From the NCBI GenBank assembly GCA_005405945.1, contig BJHW01000001.1:7688001-7752000 (forward strand): DNA of 64,000 bases, given 5' to 3'. The notes beneath the pieces are model-generated. The model was not told the origin of the DNA. It saw nothing but the letters and a program-made list of their open reading frames with translations, and ran no database searches. The stretch is from Streptomyces violaceusniger. GTDB lineage: Bacteria > Actinomycetota > Actinomycetes > Streptomycetales > Streptomycetaceae. Shown here piece by piece: positions 1-11,385 of the stretch. A program made the translations under genes and the position numbers. The first letter of the stretch is position 1; every line of letters begins with the position of its first letter.

Positions 1-2102
1 GGAGTAGTCGAGGTAGAGCATGGAGGCGACGGCGTCCACGCGCAGCCCGTCGATGTGGAACTCCTCGCACCAGTAGACCGCGTTCGCCACCAGGAAGTTG
101 CGCACCTCCGCGCGCCCGTAGTCGAACTCCAGCGTGCCCCAGTCCGGATGCGCGGCCCGCAGCGGATCGGCGGGCTCGTACAGCGGGCGGCCGTCGAACT
201 CCGCCAGCGCCCAGGCGTCCTTGGGGAAGTGCGCGGGCACCCAGTCCACGATGACCCCGATACCCGCCCGGTGCAACGCGTCCACCAGGTACTTGAAGTC
301 GTCGGGGGTGCCGAGCCGGGCCGTGGGCGCGTAGAAGCCGGTCACCTGGTAGCCCCAGGAGCCGCCGAAGGGGTGCTCGGCCACCGGCATCAGCTCGACG
401 TGGGTGAAGCCCAGGTCCTTGACGTACGCCGGGAGCTGCTCGGCGAGCTGCCGGTAGGTCAGCCCGGGCCGCCAGGACGGCAGGTGCACCTCGTAGACGG
501 AGAACGGCAGCTCATGGACGCGCCCGCCCCTTCGCTGTGCCATCCACGCGTCATCGCCCCAGTCGTGGTGCGAGGCGTGGACGACGGAGGCGGTGGCGGG
601 CGGGCACTCGGTGCGCCGCGCCATCGGGTCGGCGCGCAGGGAGTGGCCGCCGTCGGGCCTGGCGATCTCGAACTTGTAGAGCGCGCCCTCGCCGACGCCC
701 GGCAGGAACAGCTCCCACACGCCGCTGCCGCCGAGCGAGCGCATCGGCAGCGCGGTGCCGTCCCAGTAGGTGAAGTCGCCGGTCAGCCGCACCCCGAGGG
801 CGTTGGGCGCCCATACCGTGAAGCGGGTGCCGGACACGCCCTGGTGGGTCATCGGCCGCGCGCCGAGCGCCCGCCACAGCTCCTCGTGGCGGCCCTCGCC
901 GATGAGGTGCAGATCGAGTTCGCCGAGGGCGGGCAGGAAGCGGTACGGGTCGTGCAGCTCCAGCTCGGCGTCCTCGTACGCCACCAGCAGCCGGTAGTCC
1001 GGGATCTCCCGCAGCGGCAGCACCCCGGAGAACAGCCCGTCCCCCTCGGCCCGCAGCCGCGCGCGCAGCCCGGCGGCGGCGACGGTCACCGACCGGGCGT
1101 ACGGGCGCAGGGCGCGGAACAGCACCCCGCCGCGCACGGGGTGGGCGCCGAGCAGCGCGTGCGGATCGTGGTGCGCCCCGGCCAGCAGCCGCCGCCGGTC
1201 CGCGTCCCCCAGCGCGGGCGCGGCCCGCACCCCCCGCTCGTCCTCCACCCCGTCGTCGGGGCCCACGCCACCCCCGGCCACGGGCCGCCCGCTGTCTCCG
1301 GCCACGGGCCGCCCGGCGACCCGCGACGGCCCGGCCTCGCCGCCGTCCTCCTCGCGCCGCTCCTCGCCCGCGCGCGGCGCCCGGGGCACGGGCGGCGAGC
1401 CGTAGGACACCCGCTCCTCGCGGCCGGGGCGGGGGCGGTCGGCGGGTTCGGGGGAGTCCCGGCCGGGCGCGGACTTGATGCCCGCCGACTCGGCGGACGC
1501 GGGGTCTTGGCGGGCGGCCGAGGCCTGGCCGGGGGTGTCCTCTGGCTCCGGGCGTCGGCCCGGGCGCGGCTGCCCGGTCGGTGTGGTCGCCTCCCGACGT
1601 CCGGGGGACATGGTGGCCTCCCGAGCCGCGGCGGGTTCCGAGGCGACCGAGTCGGGTGATTGCCGGTCGGACGAGGCCTCCTGGTCGGGGGCCGGGACCT
1701 CGCGGCCGGGGCGGGGGCGGTCGGCGGGAGCCTGTTGCCCCGGGCCGCCGCCGTGGGTGGGCGCACCCGGCCCCGGGCCGCCACTGCCGACGGCCGCCTC
1801 TGGCCGCCTGGCCGGGTCCGCCGCTGTGGCGGGGTTTGCCTCCGAGGCGTCCGGGCCGGGGGCGGGGACGGCGTCGGGTGGTCCGCGCTCCCGGCCCGCC
1901 GGGCGGGCTCGGCCGACTCCCGCTCGTGGTGCGCCGGGGGCTCGGAGCCCGGGCGGGCGGCAGTGGGCTCGGGCCGCGGAGGGGTGCGGCCGGGGAGGAA
2001 CGTCGCCGGGACCGCCGGGCCGGACGTGGCGCCGGTGGCGGCGGGCGGGTGGCCCGGTCCCTCGTCGGACGGGTACTGGCCGGACGGCGGTCGTGCGGTC
2101 AC
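1..2102 (-). CDS. glgB: 1,4-alpha-glucan branching enzyme GlgB (3' end outside window, frame break in N-terminal extension)
   Basis: GH13 enzyme that puts alpha-1,6 branches into the glucan made by GlgE. The conserved core begins near 1200 (RRLLAGAHHDPHALLGAHP) and reads without a break to the left edge, where DGLRVDAVASM places the catalytic Asp at 34-36; the rest lies outside. Ahead of the core is a long Pro/Ala/Glu/Arg-rich extension. A GTG at 2102 with GGGAGG eight bases upstream starts a natural-looking N-terminus (MTARPPSGQYPSDEG), but in a different frame from the core. The composition switches frame around 1850-1890 in a C/G-rich run, so one base is probably missing there. Alternative start: ATG at 1611 with GGGAGG five bases upstream, already in the core frame. 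It is 82 bases downstream of mak and probably in the same operon. Function is certain; the start is not. Confidence 0.9.
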
Positions 2103-2184
2103 GGGGTGGTCCTCCCGGGAGTGTCGGAGGTGTCGGAGGGAACGGCGGGCAAGGGGGTGGGGCCGCTCCGGCCCCGGCCCGGGA

Positions 2185-3728
2185 TCAGGCGCGGGTGGCG
2201 GCCAGGCGGTGGATCGCGGTCATCGGGACGGAGAGCCAGTCGGGACGGTGCCGGGCCTCGTACAGCACCTCGTAGACGGCCTTGTCGGTCTCGTGGGCGC
2301 GCAGCAGCTCCGGCTCGTCGCGCGGATCGCCGCCGGATGCCTCCGCGTAGCCCGCGCAGTACGCGGCGCGGGTGCGGCCCGCCCACTCCTGCGGGTGCTC
2401 ATGGCGTCCCACGGCCGCCGCGTAGTCGAAGGACCGCAGCATGCCCGCGATGTCGCGCACCGGCGGCTGCGGGCGGCGCCGCTCGGCCAGCGGACGGGAC
2501 GGCTCGCCCTCGAAGTCGATGAGCGACCACCGCCCGCCTCCGCCGCCGTCCCCGTCCCCGCCGTCCCCGGTCAGCAGCGCCTGCCCCAGGTGCAGATCGC
2601 CGTGGATGCGCTGGGCCGCCCAGGTGCGGCCCGCGCGCCCCAGCGCGGCCAGGTCCTCGTACGCGCCGTGCAGCGCGGTGCGGTACGGCTGGAGGGCGGG
2701 CACCGCGGCGGCGGCCGAGTCGAGCCGTTCGCTCATCGCGGCGGCCAGGTGCTCGATCTGCGGGCGGCGCAGCACGGAGGTGGGCAGTGCGCGGGCCATC
2801 GCCAGATGGACCTCGGCGGTCGCGTGCCCCAGCGCGCGGGCGGCGCCGGTGAAGTCGCCGTCGGCGGCCAGGGCGTCCAGCGCGAGCTGCCAGCCGTCCC
2901 GGGAACCGGCCAGGTAGGGCTGGAGCACCCCAGGGTGAACGGCTCCGGCCGTGGCCCGGCGCCCTCGGCCGGGGGCTCGGCCTCGAACCAGGCGGCGGGC
3001 GCGGGCACCCGGGTGCAGCCGGTGCGGGCGAGCGCGAGGGGGAGTTCGAGGTCGGGGTTGGTGCCGGGGCTGACCCGACGGAAGAGCTTGAGAATAAACG
3101 TATCGCCGTAAACCACCGAGGAGTTGGACTGCTCGGCGGTCATCACCCGGGGTGCGAGCGCGGACGGGATCGCGCTGGACGGCTCCCGTACGAAGCGCAG
3201 CGGGCCGAGCCGCCCGGGCATCCGCAGCCGCTCCAGCAGCAGCGTGGTGAGCCGGGGGTCGGCCAGCGCCTCGTACACCGTCTGCCCGTCCAGCGGCCCG
3301 CCGCTGGGCCGGCCGATGAGCGCGGGGGCGAGCGGCGGCGGCAGGGCGGGGCGCGCTCCGAGCAGGAGCTGGTAGCAGTCGCTGGCCGCCGCCCCGCGCC
3401 GGTGGCCGCAGCCGAAGCCGTGCCGGTGGCCGGGCGGCTCCGGCTGCTGGGCGCGGACCAGCAGATGGAGCAGCCCGGGCGTGCCGCCGCTCGCCCGCCA
3501 CGGCAGCAGCTCGGTCGCGGAGACCAGCGCGAAGCCGGTGACGGGGCGGCCCTTGCCCGCGAACCAGCGCTGCCGGGGCAGCCACTCGGCGAGCAGCGGC
3601 GCGAGCGAGGTGAGCAGCCCGGGCGGGCCCGCGGCCGCGGCGGTGCGAGCGGCGGTCGGTGGGGGCTGGTCCCGCGGTACGGCGGTCGGCGGGTGGTGTG
3701 CCCCCCGGGAGAGCGGAGCTTCCGGCAT
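2185..3728 (-). pseudogene. mak: maltokinase (Mak/Pep2), apparent single-base frameshift
   Basis: Phosphorylates maltose from TreS with ATP to give maltose 1-phosphate for GlgE. The N-terminal part (LAEWLPRQRWFAGKGRPVTGF, then NSSVVYGDTFILKLFRR) reads from ATG 3728, which has AAAGGA upstream. The C-terminal kinase lobe, with HGDLHLGQ catalytic loop and LIDFEGEP, is in another frame. The break is exact: the CCCC run at 2928-2931 needs one more C to read PFTLGVLQPYLAGS. With that base the protein is about 514 residues with no other damage, so a consensus error is more likely than a true pseudogene. An earlier in-frame ATG at 3755 is possible. Lies between treS and glgB on the same strand; the 413 bases before its start hold a palindromic repeat. 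Confidence 0.9.
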
Positions 3729-3966
3729 GGCGTCGCGTCCTTTCCCCGGGCACACGACAGATCAGGGCAAAGTGTCCCGGATTGCGGCATTGACTGTGCG
3801 ACGGTGCGGGACGTGTCGGGCGAGGATCGTCCGTACGGCGAGCCCGGTGAACGCGATCGGGTCCGCCGGTGACGATGTGAGTACAGAGTGCCCATGACGG
3901 GGGGTCGAAAACGCCCGTACGCGCCCGAGAGCCTTGGCGCCTGCGGCGGGCTGTTCCCCTCCCCGC

Positions 3967-4129
3967 CCCTTCCCGAAACTGGGGCATCCGCCCCAGACCC
4001 CGGACGCCCTTCGGGCGTGTCCTCAATCTCCCCCAGCTACCGCTGGGAGGTGCCCCCTGACGGGCTGAAATCAGCCCCTCCGGCGATTGAGGAGCGGGGT
4101 CTGGGGCGGAGCCCCAGTTTCGGGAAGGG
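3967..4129. repeat. nested palindromic intergenic element
   Basis: Two outer arms of about 35 bases (3967-4002 and 4095-4129) are near-perfect inverted repeats of each other, starting CCCTTCCCGAAACTGGGG. Inside lie a second inverted pair (CCTCAATC 4021-4028 / GATTGAGG 4085-4092) and two small hairpins (CCCAGCTACCGCTGGG 4032-4047; GGGCTGAAATCAGCCC 4062-4077). A 24-base core (4028-4051) recurs exactly at 45248-45271. There is no coding capacity. Palindromes of this kind are common between Streptomyces genes. It fills most of the 413-base gap between treS and mak and could act as a terminator or attenuator inside the operon. Confidence 0.75.
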
Positions 4130-4141
4130 AAAGCGTCCGCC

Positions 4142-5874
<1,733 letters not shown>

Positions 5875-5878
<4 letters not shown>

Positions 5879-7959
5879 GTTGTGGGTGACCCTCCGATCG
5901 GTGAGGACGGTCGCAGGGACAGCACATGCGCCGGAGCCATATCCCGCCCCGGCTCCAGGCGCACATAGTTGTCCCTGCCCCAGTGATAGGTCTCGCCGGT
6001 GAGCTCGTCGCGCACCGGGACGGACTCATGCCACTCGAGGCCGAGTTCCGGCATGTTCAACGAGACCGTCGCCTCCTGGGTGTGGTGAGGGTCGAGGTTG
6101 ACGACCGTGACCACACACGAGTCGCCCGCGCGCTTGGAGTAGACGATGACGGAATCGTTGTCGGCGTGGTGGAATCTGAGGTTGCGCAGCCGCCGCAGCG
6201 CGGGATGGCGGCGGCGCACCCGGTTCAGCCGGGCGAGCAGCGGGGTGATCGTTCTTCCCTCGCGCTCGGCCGCCGCCCAGTCGCGCGGCCGCAGCTGGTA
6301 CTTCTCCGAGTCCAGGTACTCCTCGCTGCCCTGCCGCACCGGGGTGTTCTCGCACAGCTCGTAGCCCGCGTAGACACCCCAGGCGGGGGAGAGGGTGGCG
6401 GCGAGCACGGCCCGCACGGCGAAGGCGGGGCGGCCGCCCTCCTGGAGGTAGGCGTGCAGGATGTCGGGGGTGTTGACGAAGAAGTTGGGCCGCATCCAGG
6501 CGGCCGCGTCCCCGGACAGCTCGGTGAGGTAGTCGGTGAGCTCCTGTTTGGTGTTCCGCCAGGTGAAGTAGGTGTACGACTGGTGGAAGCCGACCGCGCC
6601 GAGGGCGTTCAGCATCGCCGGGCGGGTGAACGCCTCGGAGAGGAAGAGGACATCCGGGTCGGAGCGGTGGATGTCGCCGAGCACCTTCTCCCAGAAGACC
6701 ACCGGCTTGGTGTGCGGATTGTCCACCCGGAAGATCCGCACCCCGTGCGCCATCCACAAGCGCAGCACCCGCTCGGTCTCCCGGACCAGGCCGTGGAAGT
6801 CCCGGTCGAAGGCGAGCGGATAGATGTCCTGGTACTTCTTGGGCGGGTTCTCGGCGTACGCGATGGTGCCGTCGGCGCGCTGGTGGAACCACTCGGGGTG
6901 CTGGGAGACCCAGGGGTGGTCCGGGGAGCACTGGAGCGCGAAGTCCAGCGCCACCTCCATGCGCAGCTCCCGGGCGCGCGCCACGAAGTGGTCGAAGTCC
7001 TCGAAGGTGCCGAGGTCGGGGTGGATCGCGTCATGGCCGCCGTCGGCCGAGCCGATGGCCCAGGGCGAGCCCACGTCGAAGGGGCCCGCGGAGAGCGTGT
7101 TGTTGGGGCCCTTGCGGAAGGCGGTGCCGATGGGGTGGATCGGCGGCAGATAGACCACGTCGAAGCCCGCGGCGGCGATCGCGGGCAGCCGCTCGGCGGC
7201 GGTGCGCAGGGTGCCGCTGACCGGCCGCCGGCCCTCGGTCACCTTGGCGCCCTCCGAGCGCGGGAAGAGCTCGTACCAGGAGCCGAACAGCGCACGCTCC
7301 CGGTCCACCTGGAGCGGCATGGGGCGCGAGGAGGTGAGCAACTCCCGCAGCGGGTGGCGGTCGAGGGCCGCGGTCACATCCGGCGCGAGGGCGGCGGCGA
7401 GCCGGTCGGCCACCGGGCGGCGCTCGTCGCGCAGCCCGTCGACGGCGGCCAGCACCGCCTCCCGGCCGTCGTTCTTGGGCACTCCGGCCGCGGCCCGCTC
7501 GTGCAGCCGGGCCCCTTCTTCCAGAACCAGATCGGTGTCGATCCCGGCCGGGATCTTGATACGGGCGTGGTGGCGCCAGGTGGCGATCGGGTCGCTCCAC
7601 GCCTCGACCGTGTACGTCCAGCGGCCGGGCGCGCCGGGGGTGACCTCGGCGCCCCAGCGGTCGGTGCCGGGGGCGAGTTCACGCATCGGGGTCCAGGGGC
7701 CGGAGCGGCCGGAGGGATCTCGGAGGACCACATTGGCGTTGACCGCGTCATGGCCCTCCCGGAACACGGTGGCACTGACCTCGAAGGTCTCGTCCACCAC
7801 CGCCTTGGCGGGGCGGCGGCCGCAGTCGATCAGCGGGCGGATATCCAGAATGGGAATGCGACCGATCATAGGATCACCTGACGGCAGTGCGGATGGAGAC
7901 GCGGGGGCGGCTTTTGTCCTTTGTATCGGTTTTGCCGCCGGGCGTTGGGTTGCGGGCAT
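5875..7959 (-). CDS. glgE: alpha-1,4-glucan:maltose-1-phosphate maltosyltransferase GlgE
   Basis: GH13_3 enzyme that extends linear alpha-1,4-glucan by two glucose units using maltose 1-phosphate. 694 residues. N-terminal beta domain (GRIPILDIRPLID, FEVSATVFREGHDAVNANVVLRD), insert, then the barrel. Nucleophile Asp413 in IFRVDNPHTK and general acid Glu442 in LFLSEAFTRP have the same 29-residue spacing as the pair I recall from S. coelicolor GlgE (Asp394/Glu423). The C-terminus GETYHWGRDNYVRLEPG is also typical. ATG 7959 is preceded by AGGAG at five bases. A second start (ATG 7869, AGGTG upstream) would remove a 30-residue low-complexity leader. First gene of the minus-strand glg operon; the 188 bases upstream must hold its promoter. 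Confidence 0.97.
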
Positions 7960-8097
7960 GACAGCTCCTGTCCGCGTTCACTCTGGTGGGCGGATGGGGT
8001 CGGCCATGGGGGGCGCGCGTGGAAAGCCTTCCCCTGCGGAACGGGGAGACAATCCGGGTTCCCGTTAACTACCGGTTCGTAACGCGGGGTACATGAA

Positions 8098-8123
8098 ACG
8101 GCCCCGCCCGTAGGCGGGGCCGT
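8098..8123. terminator. hairpin terminator between subtilase 3' end and glgE promoter
   Basis: Perfect 11-bp stem (ACGGCCCCGCC / GGCGGGGCCGT) with a CGTA loop. It lies 25 bases past the subtilase stop on the minus strand, insulating the glgE promoter from read-through. Confidence 0.8.
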
Positions 8124-8148
8124 CCACCCGATGCGTTCTGCCTTTACG

Positions 8149-9381
8149 TCAGTTGGCCACCCGCAGCAGACGGTTCGGCGAACCCGGGCCCGCGCCGCGC
8201 ACCCGGCCCTCGGTCGCACCGGCCGTCAGCGCCGCCCCGACCTGGGCCGGAGTCGCGAAGCGATGGCCGGCGAGGTACAGCGCGGCGGCGCCCGCGACAT
8301 GCGGGGCCGCCATCGAGGTGCCCGACAGCGTCCTGGCCGCCGTATCGCTCGCGTTGGACGCCGAGACGATCCGGTCCCCGGGCGCGAACAGGTCAACTCC
8401 CGGGCCCCAGTTGGAGAATCCCGAGCGCCGGTCGGCGCGGTCGGTCGCGCCCACCGTGAGCGCCCCCGGCACCCGGCCCGGTGAGAACGAGGCGGCGGGC
8501 CGGTCCTGGTTGCCCGCCGCCACGGTGAAGACCAGACCGGCGGCGATCCCCGCCCGCACCGCCGCGTCCCACTCGGGCAGCGGGGTGGCGGCCGCCGAGC
8601 CCAGACTCAGATTGACCACCGCGGGCCGCCTGGCGTGTCGCAGCACCCAGTCCATTCCGGCCAGCACCTGCGCGATGGTGCCCTCGCCCCGGTCGTCCAG
8701 CACCCGTACGGCCACGACCGCGGCCTCCTTCGCCACGCCGTAGCGGGTGCCCGCCGCCGTGGCGGCCACATGGGTGCCATGGCCGTTGCCGTCCTCGGCC
8801 ACCGGATCGTCGTCCACGAAGTCCCAGCCGGAGCGGGCCCGCCCGCCGAAGTCCTCATGGGAGGTGCGCACCCCGGAGTCGATCACATAGATCGTGGTGC
8901 CGCGCCCGCCGCCGCGGGGCGCGGTGTACGCCCCGTCCAGCCGCCGGTCCGGCTGGTCGATCCGGTCAAGACCCCACGGCGGCCGCGCCCGGCCGCGGTG
9001 CGGGGCCGGTAACCGCGCCCGGGACCAGCGCAGCGACACCCGCTCGTCCCGGGTCACCGAGGCGATGCGCGGATCGGCCGCCAGCCGCCCGGCCTGCGCC
9101 GCGTTCGCCCGTACCGCATAGCCGTTGAACGCGGTGCGGTAGACCCGGCGCACCCGCGCCCCGTACCGCTCGATCAGCGCCCGGCCCGCCCCGGACGCCG
9201 CCGCGGGCGCTTCCGGGCCCCGCTTCAGCGCGACGATATAGCCTTCGGTCCCCGCCCCGCCCGTGGCCTGGACCCCCTGGGCGGGAACGGTCTGAGCGGG
9301 CGACAAGACCACCAGGACCACCGCGACGACGGCGGCCGGCGCCGCCACCCTCCGCCGGGGGCCCGCAGACGCACAAGCCAT
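8149..9381 (-). CDS. secreted subtilisin-like serine protease (S8, proteinase K-like) with I9 propeptide
   Basis: 410 residues. A signal peptide (residues 1-35, hydrophobic stretch AAVVAVVLVVLSPAQ) is followed by an inhibitor-I9 type propeptide (GYIVALKRG ... FNGYAVRANAAQAGRLAADPRIASVTRDE), then the catalytic domain from about residue 135. Triad: Asp168 in IYVIDSGV, His201 in GHGTHVAATAAG, Ser356 in GTSMAAPHVAGAAAL; oxyanion Asn291 in AAGNQ. So it is a complete extracellular endopeptidase zymogen. The start is preceded by GGGAGGGG at eight bases. A MITE-like element ends only 26 bases upstream, so the promoter must lie in or beyond it. It sits alone between glgE and the regulator, with its own terminator. 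Confidence 0.95.
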   Translation of the reverse strand: MACASAGPRRRVAAPAAVVAVVLVVLSPAQTVPAQGVQATGGAGTEGYIVALKRGPEAPAAASGAGRALIERYGARVRRVYRTAFNGYAVRANAAQAGRLAADPRIASVTRDERVSLRWSRARLPAPHRGRARPPWGLDRIDQPDRRLDGAYTAPRGGGRGTTIYVIDSGVRTSHEDFGGRARSGWDFVDDDPVAEDGNGHGTHVAATAAGTRYGVAKEAAVVAVRVLDDRGEGTIAQVLAGMDWVLRHARRPAVVNLSLGSAAATPLPEWDAAVRAGIAAGLVFTVAAGNQDRPAASFSPGRVPGALTVGATDRADRRSGFSNWGPGVDLFAPGDRIVSASNASDTAARTLSGTSMAAPHVAGAAALYLAGHRFATPAQVGAALTAGATEGRVRGAGPGSPNRLLRVAN

Positions 9382-9407
9382 GGAACGATCCCCTCCCCAA
9401 CTCGACG

Positions 9408-9586
9408 GCGCTAGGGTCCTTCTGACGGATCGCCGTGGAAGAAGGAGCGGCGTCCGGTGCGTGCTCTCGGCGTGCCGCGCGGAAGCCCTCGTAGCGGAGC
9501 TACTTGGGTTTTCGCGCGGTGCGGCGAGAGGGCGTGCCGGGCGTCGCGACGCCGCGGAGATCCGTCAGAAGGGCCCCTAGCGTCGC
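9408..9586. mobile_element. MITE-like element with about 30-bp terminal inverted repeats
   Basis: The ends are inverted copies: GCGCTAGGG-CCTTCTGACGGATC (9408-9431) against its complement at 9559-9586, with a one-base length difference. Similarity continues inward to about 34 bases. The interior forms a second strong hairpin (CTCTCGGCGTGCCGCGCG with a partner ending GCGGCGAGAG), with a small GTAGCGGAGCTAC stem in the loop. It is about 175 bp with no ORF, bounded by CTAG/TAG-like sequence that could be a target duplication. This is the form expected of a non-autonomous derivative of an IS; no transposase is present in the window. Confidence 0.6.
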
Positions 9587-9614
9587 GTGGGACGAAGGTC
9601 CCGACAAGGGCGCA

Positions 9615-10478
9615 TCAGGGGGCGTAAAACGCGACGGCCTCCCGCGCCAGCAGCCGCAGCGCCGCCTCCGACGGCGACCCCGGCTCCGCCCCGTACATCA
9701 GCAGGGCCTGGCCGCCGGAGTCCGGCAGCCGGGTCATCTCGAAGTCCAGCTCCAGCGGCCCCACCAGCGGATGGTGGAAGGACTTGGTGCCGAACGCACA
9801 CCGGCGCACCGGGTGGCGCGACCACAGCGCCGCGAACTCCCCGCTCTTCATGGTGAGTTCGCCGATCAGCTCCGCGAGCCGCCGGTCGTCGGGGTGCGCC
9901 CCCGCCACCAGCCGCAGCGAGGAGACCGCGCGCCGCGCCTCGCCCTTCCAGTCCGGATACAGCTCACGGGTGTGCGGATCGAGGAACAGCATCCGCTGGG
10001 TGTTGGGCCGGTCGTCGGGGTGCTCGGGCGCGTCGGCGGGCAGATGCCCGGCGATCAGGGCGTGCCCCAGCGGATTCCACGCCAGGACGTCGAAGCGGAG
10101 GCCGAGGACCACGGCCGGTACGCCGTCCATCGCGGCGAGCAGCCGCCGGGTCGCCGGGCGCGCGGACTCGGCGCGCCGCGCGGGGCGGCGCCCGGCGCGC
10201 GGCGGACGGGCCAGGTTGCCCAGGTGCGCCCGCTCGTCCGGGCTGAGCCGCAGCGCGCGGGCGATCGCGTCCAGCACCCCGTCCGAGGCGCCGGTGGACT
10301 GGCCCTGTTCCAGCCGGGTGTAGTACGCCACGCTCACCCCGGCCAGCTGCGCCAGCTCCTCGCGGCGCAGCCCCGGGACCCGGCGCCTGGTCCCGTACGC
10401 GACCAGTCCGACGTCCTCGGGGCGCAGCCCGGCGCGGCGGGTGCGCAGAAAACTCCCCAGCTCGGCAGGTGTGTCCAT
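9615..10478 (-). CDS. XRE-family regulator with MmyB-like ligand-binding domain
   Basis: 287 residues from ATG 10478. The N-terminal HTH (ELGSFLRTRRAGLRPEDVGL ... VPGLRREELAQLAGVSVAYYTRLEQG) is the standard start of MmyB/MerR-like Streptomyces regulators. The C-terminal part (AWNPLGHALIAGHL, NTQRMLFLDPHTRELYPDW, GTKSFHHPLVGPLELDFEMTRLP) is the MmyB-like domain thought to bind a small lipid-like ligand. An upstream in-frame start would add 19 arginine-rich residues and run through a hairpin, so I prefer 10478. Proteins of this kind usually repress a neighbouring gene. The pectate lyase operon is on the same strand upstream, so a target is not obvious. Confidence 0.9.
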   Translation of the reverse strand: MDTPAELGSFLRTRRAGLRPEDVGLVAYGTRRRVPGLRREELAQLAGVSVAYYTRLEQGQSTGASDGVLDAIARALRLSPDERAHLGNLARPPRAGRRPARRAESARPATRRLLAAMDGVPAVVLGLRFDVLAWNPLGHALIAGHLPADAPEHPDDRPNTQRMLFLDPHTRELYPDWKGEARRAVSSLRLVAGAHPDDRRLAELIGELTMKSGEFAALWSRHPVRRCAFGTKSFHHPLVGPLELDFEMTRLPDSGGQALLMYGAEPGSPSEAALRLLAREAVAFYAP

Positions 10479-10503
10479 ACCCACCAGTGTCCGACACGGG
10501 CAC

Positions 10504-10540
10504 GCGCCGTGCCTGTCCCTGTGAGGGGCAGGCACGGCGC
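10504..10540. terminator. strong hairpin terminator after the pectinolytic operon
   Basis: A 17-bp stem with one G-T pair (GCGCCGTGCCTGTCCCT at 10504-10520, partner 10524-10540) and a three-base loop. It starts 26 bases past the pectate lyase stop and lies just upstream of the MmyB-type regulator start. Confidence 0.85.
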
Positions 10541-10565
10541 GGGGGTTATCCGCCGTTTCCGGCGA

Positions 10566-11360
10566 TCACTTGTAGGTGATGTCGGAGCTGCTGTACTTGC
10601 AGTAGGTGCCGTCGGGACCGCTGCCGTTCTCGGTGGGCTCCTTGCCCGTGTTGTTCCCGATGTACTTCTGGCACGGGACGATCTTCTTGCTGCTGTCCCC
10701 GATGATCGTGATCCCGCGCAGGGTCAGCGAGTCGCCGTAGTTGGTGTTGATCCCGCCGATGGCCTTGCCCGGGGCGGTGACCTCGGTGTTGCTCACGTTG
10801 ATGGTGCGCTTGTACTGCGACGAGCAGTTGCCGCAGGAGCGGACCAGCTTGCCGAAGTCCTGGACGGCGAAGCCCGAGATGTTGAGCGTGCCGCCGCCGT
10901 TGAACTGGAACACCTTGTCGGACGCCTTACGGGCGCCGCCACCGATGACGTTGTACGTCTTGCCGGTGCCCCGGAAGGTGGCGGCGTCCTCACCGACGTC
11001 CTCCCACCAGACGTTCTGCAGGGTGCAGCTGCCGGCACAGTGCACGCCGTCGGCCGCCGGGGCGCCGAGGATGACGTTCTTCAGCGTGGCGCCGTCCTTG
11101 AGGTCGAACAGCGGGTCCTGGTCCTCGCCCTGGCCGCCGGTGCCGAGGTCGCCGTCGCCGTAGTAGCGCTTCATGCCGCCGTCGAGGGTCCCGCTGACCG
11201 GGATGCTCTTGGTGACCGCCTGCGGGGTGCCGCTGGGGGTCGGCCAGGTGGCGGCGGAGGCCGTGGGCAGCGTCAGCCCGGTGGTGATCGCGCCCGCGGT
11301 GAGGGCGACGGCGCCGAGGGCCCCGGCTATCGCCCGGTGCCTGGTGCGCTGTGCAGCCAT
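10566..11360 (-). CDS. secreted pectate lyase, PL3 family
   Basis: 264 residues. Signal peptide to about residue 36 (RAIAGALGAVALTAGAITTGLTLPTASA), then a compact parallel beta-helix with PL3 marks: FDLKDGATLKNVILG, ADGVHCAGSCTLQNVWWEDVGEDAATF, SDKVFQFNGGGTLNISGFAVQDFGKLVRSCGNC. It cleaves de-esterified homogalacturonan by beta-elimination with calcium. ATG 11360 has AAGGAG seven bases upstream. It follows the rhamnogalacturonan lyase by 25 bases on the same strand, so the two form a plant cell-wall pectin operon closed by the hairpin at 10504-10540. Confidence 0.94.
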   Translation of the reverse strand: MAAQRTRHRAIAGALGAVALTAGAITTGLTLPTASAATWPTPSGTPQAVTKSIPVSGTLDGGMKRYYGDGDLGTGGQGEDQDPLFDLKDGATLKNVILGAPAADGVHCAGSCTLQNVWWEDVGEDAATFRGTGKTYNVIGGGARKASDKVFQFNGGGTLNISGFAVQDFGKLVRSCGNCSSQYKRTINVSNTEVTAPGKAIGGINTNYGDSLTLRGITIIGDSSKKIVPCQKYIGNNTGKEPTENGSGPDGTYCKYSSSDITYK

Positions 11361-11385
11361 GTCGGATCTCCTTCGGTGGGGGGTT

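Noticed and set aside
55..1659. 534-codon plus-strand frame opposite glgB
   Set aside because: Antisense of the GlgB core and leader; low-complexity composition and no homology.
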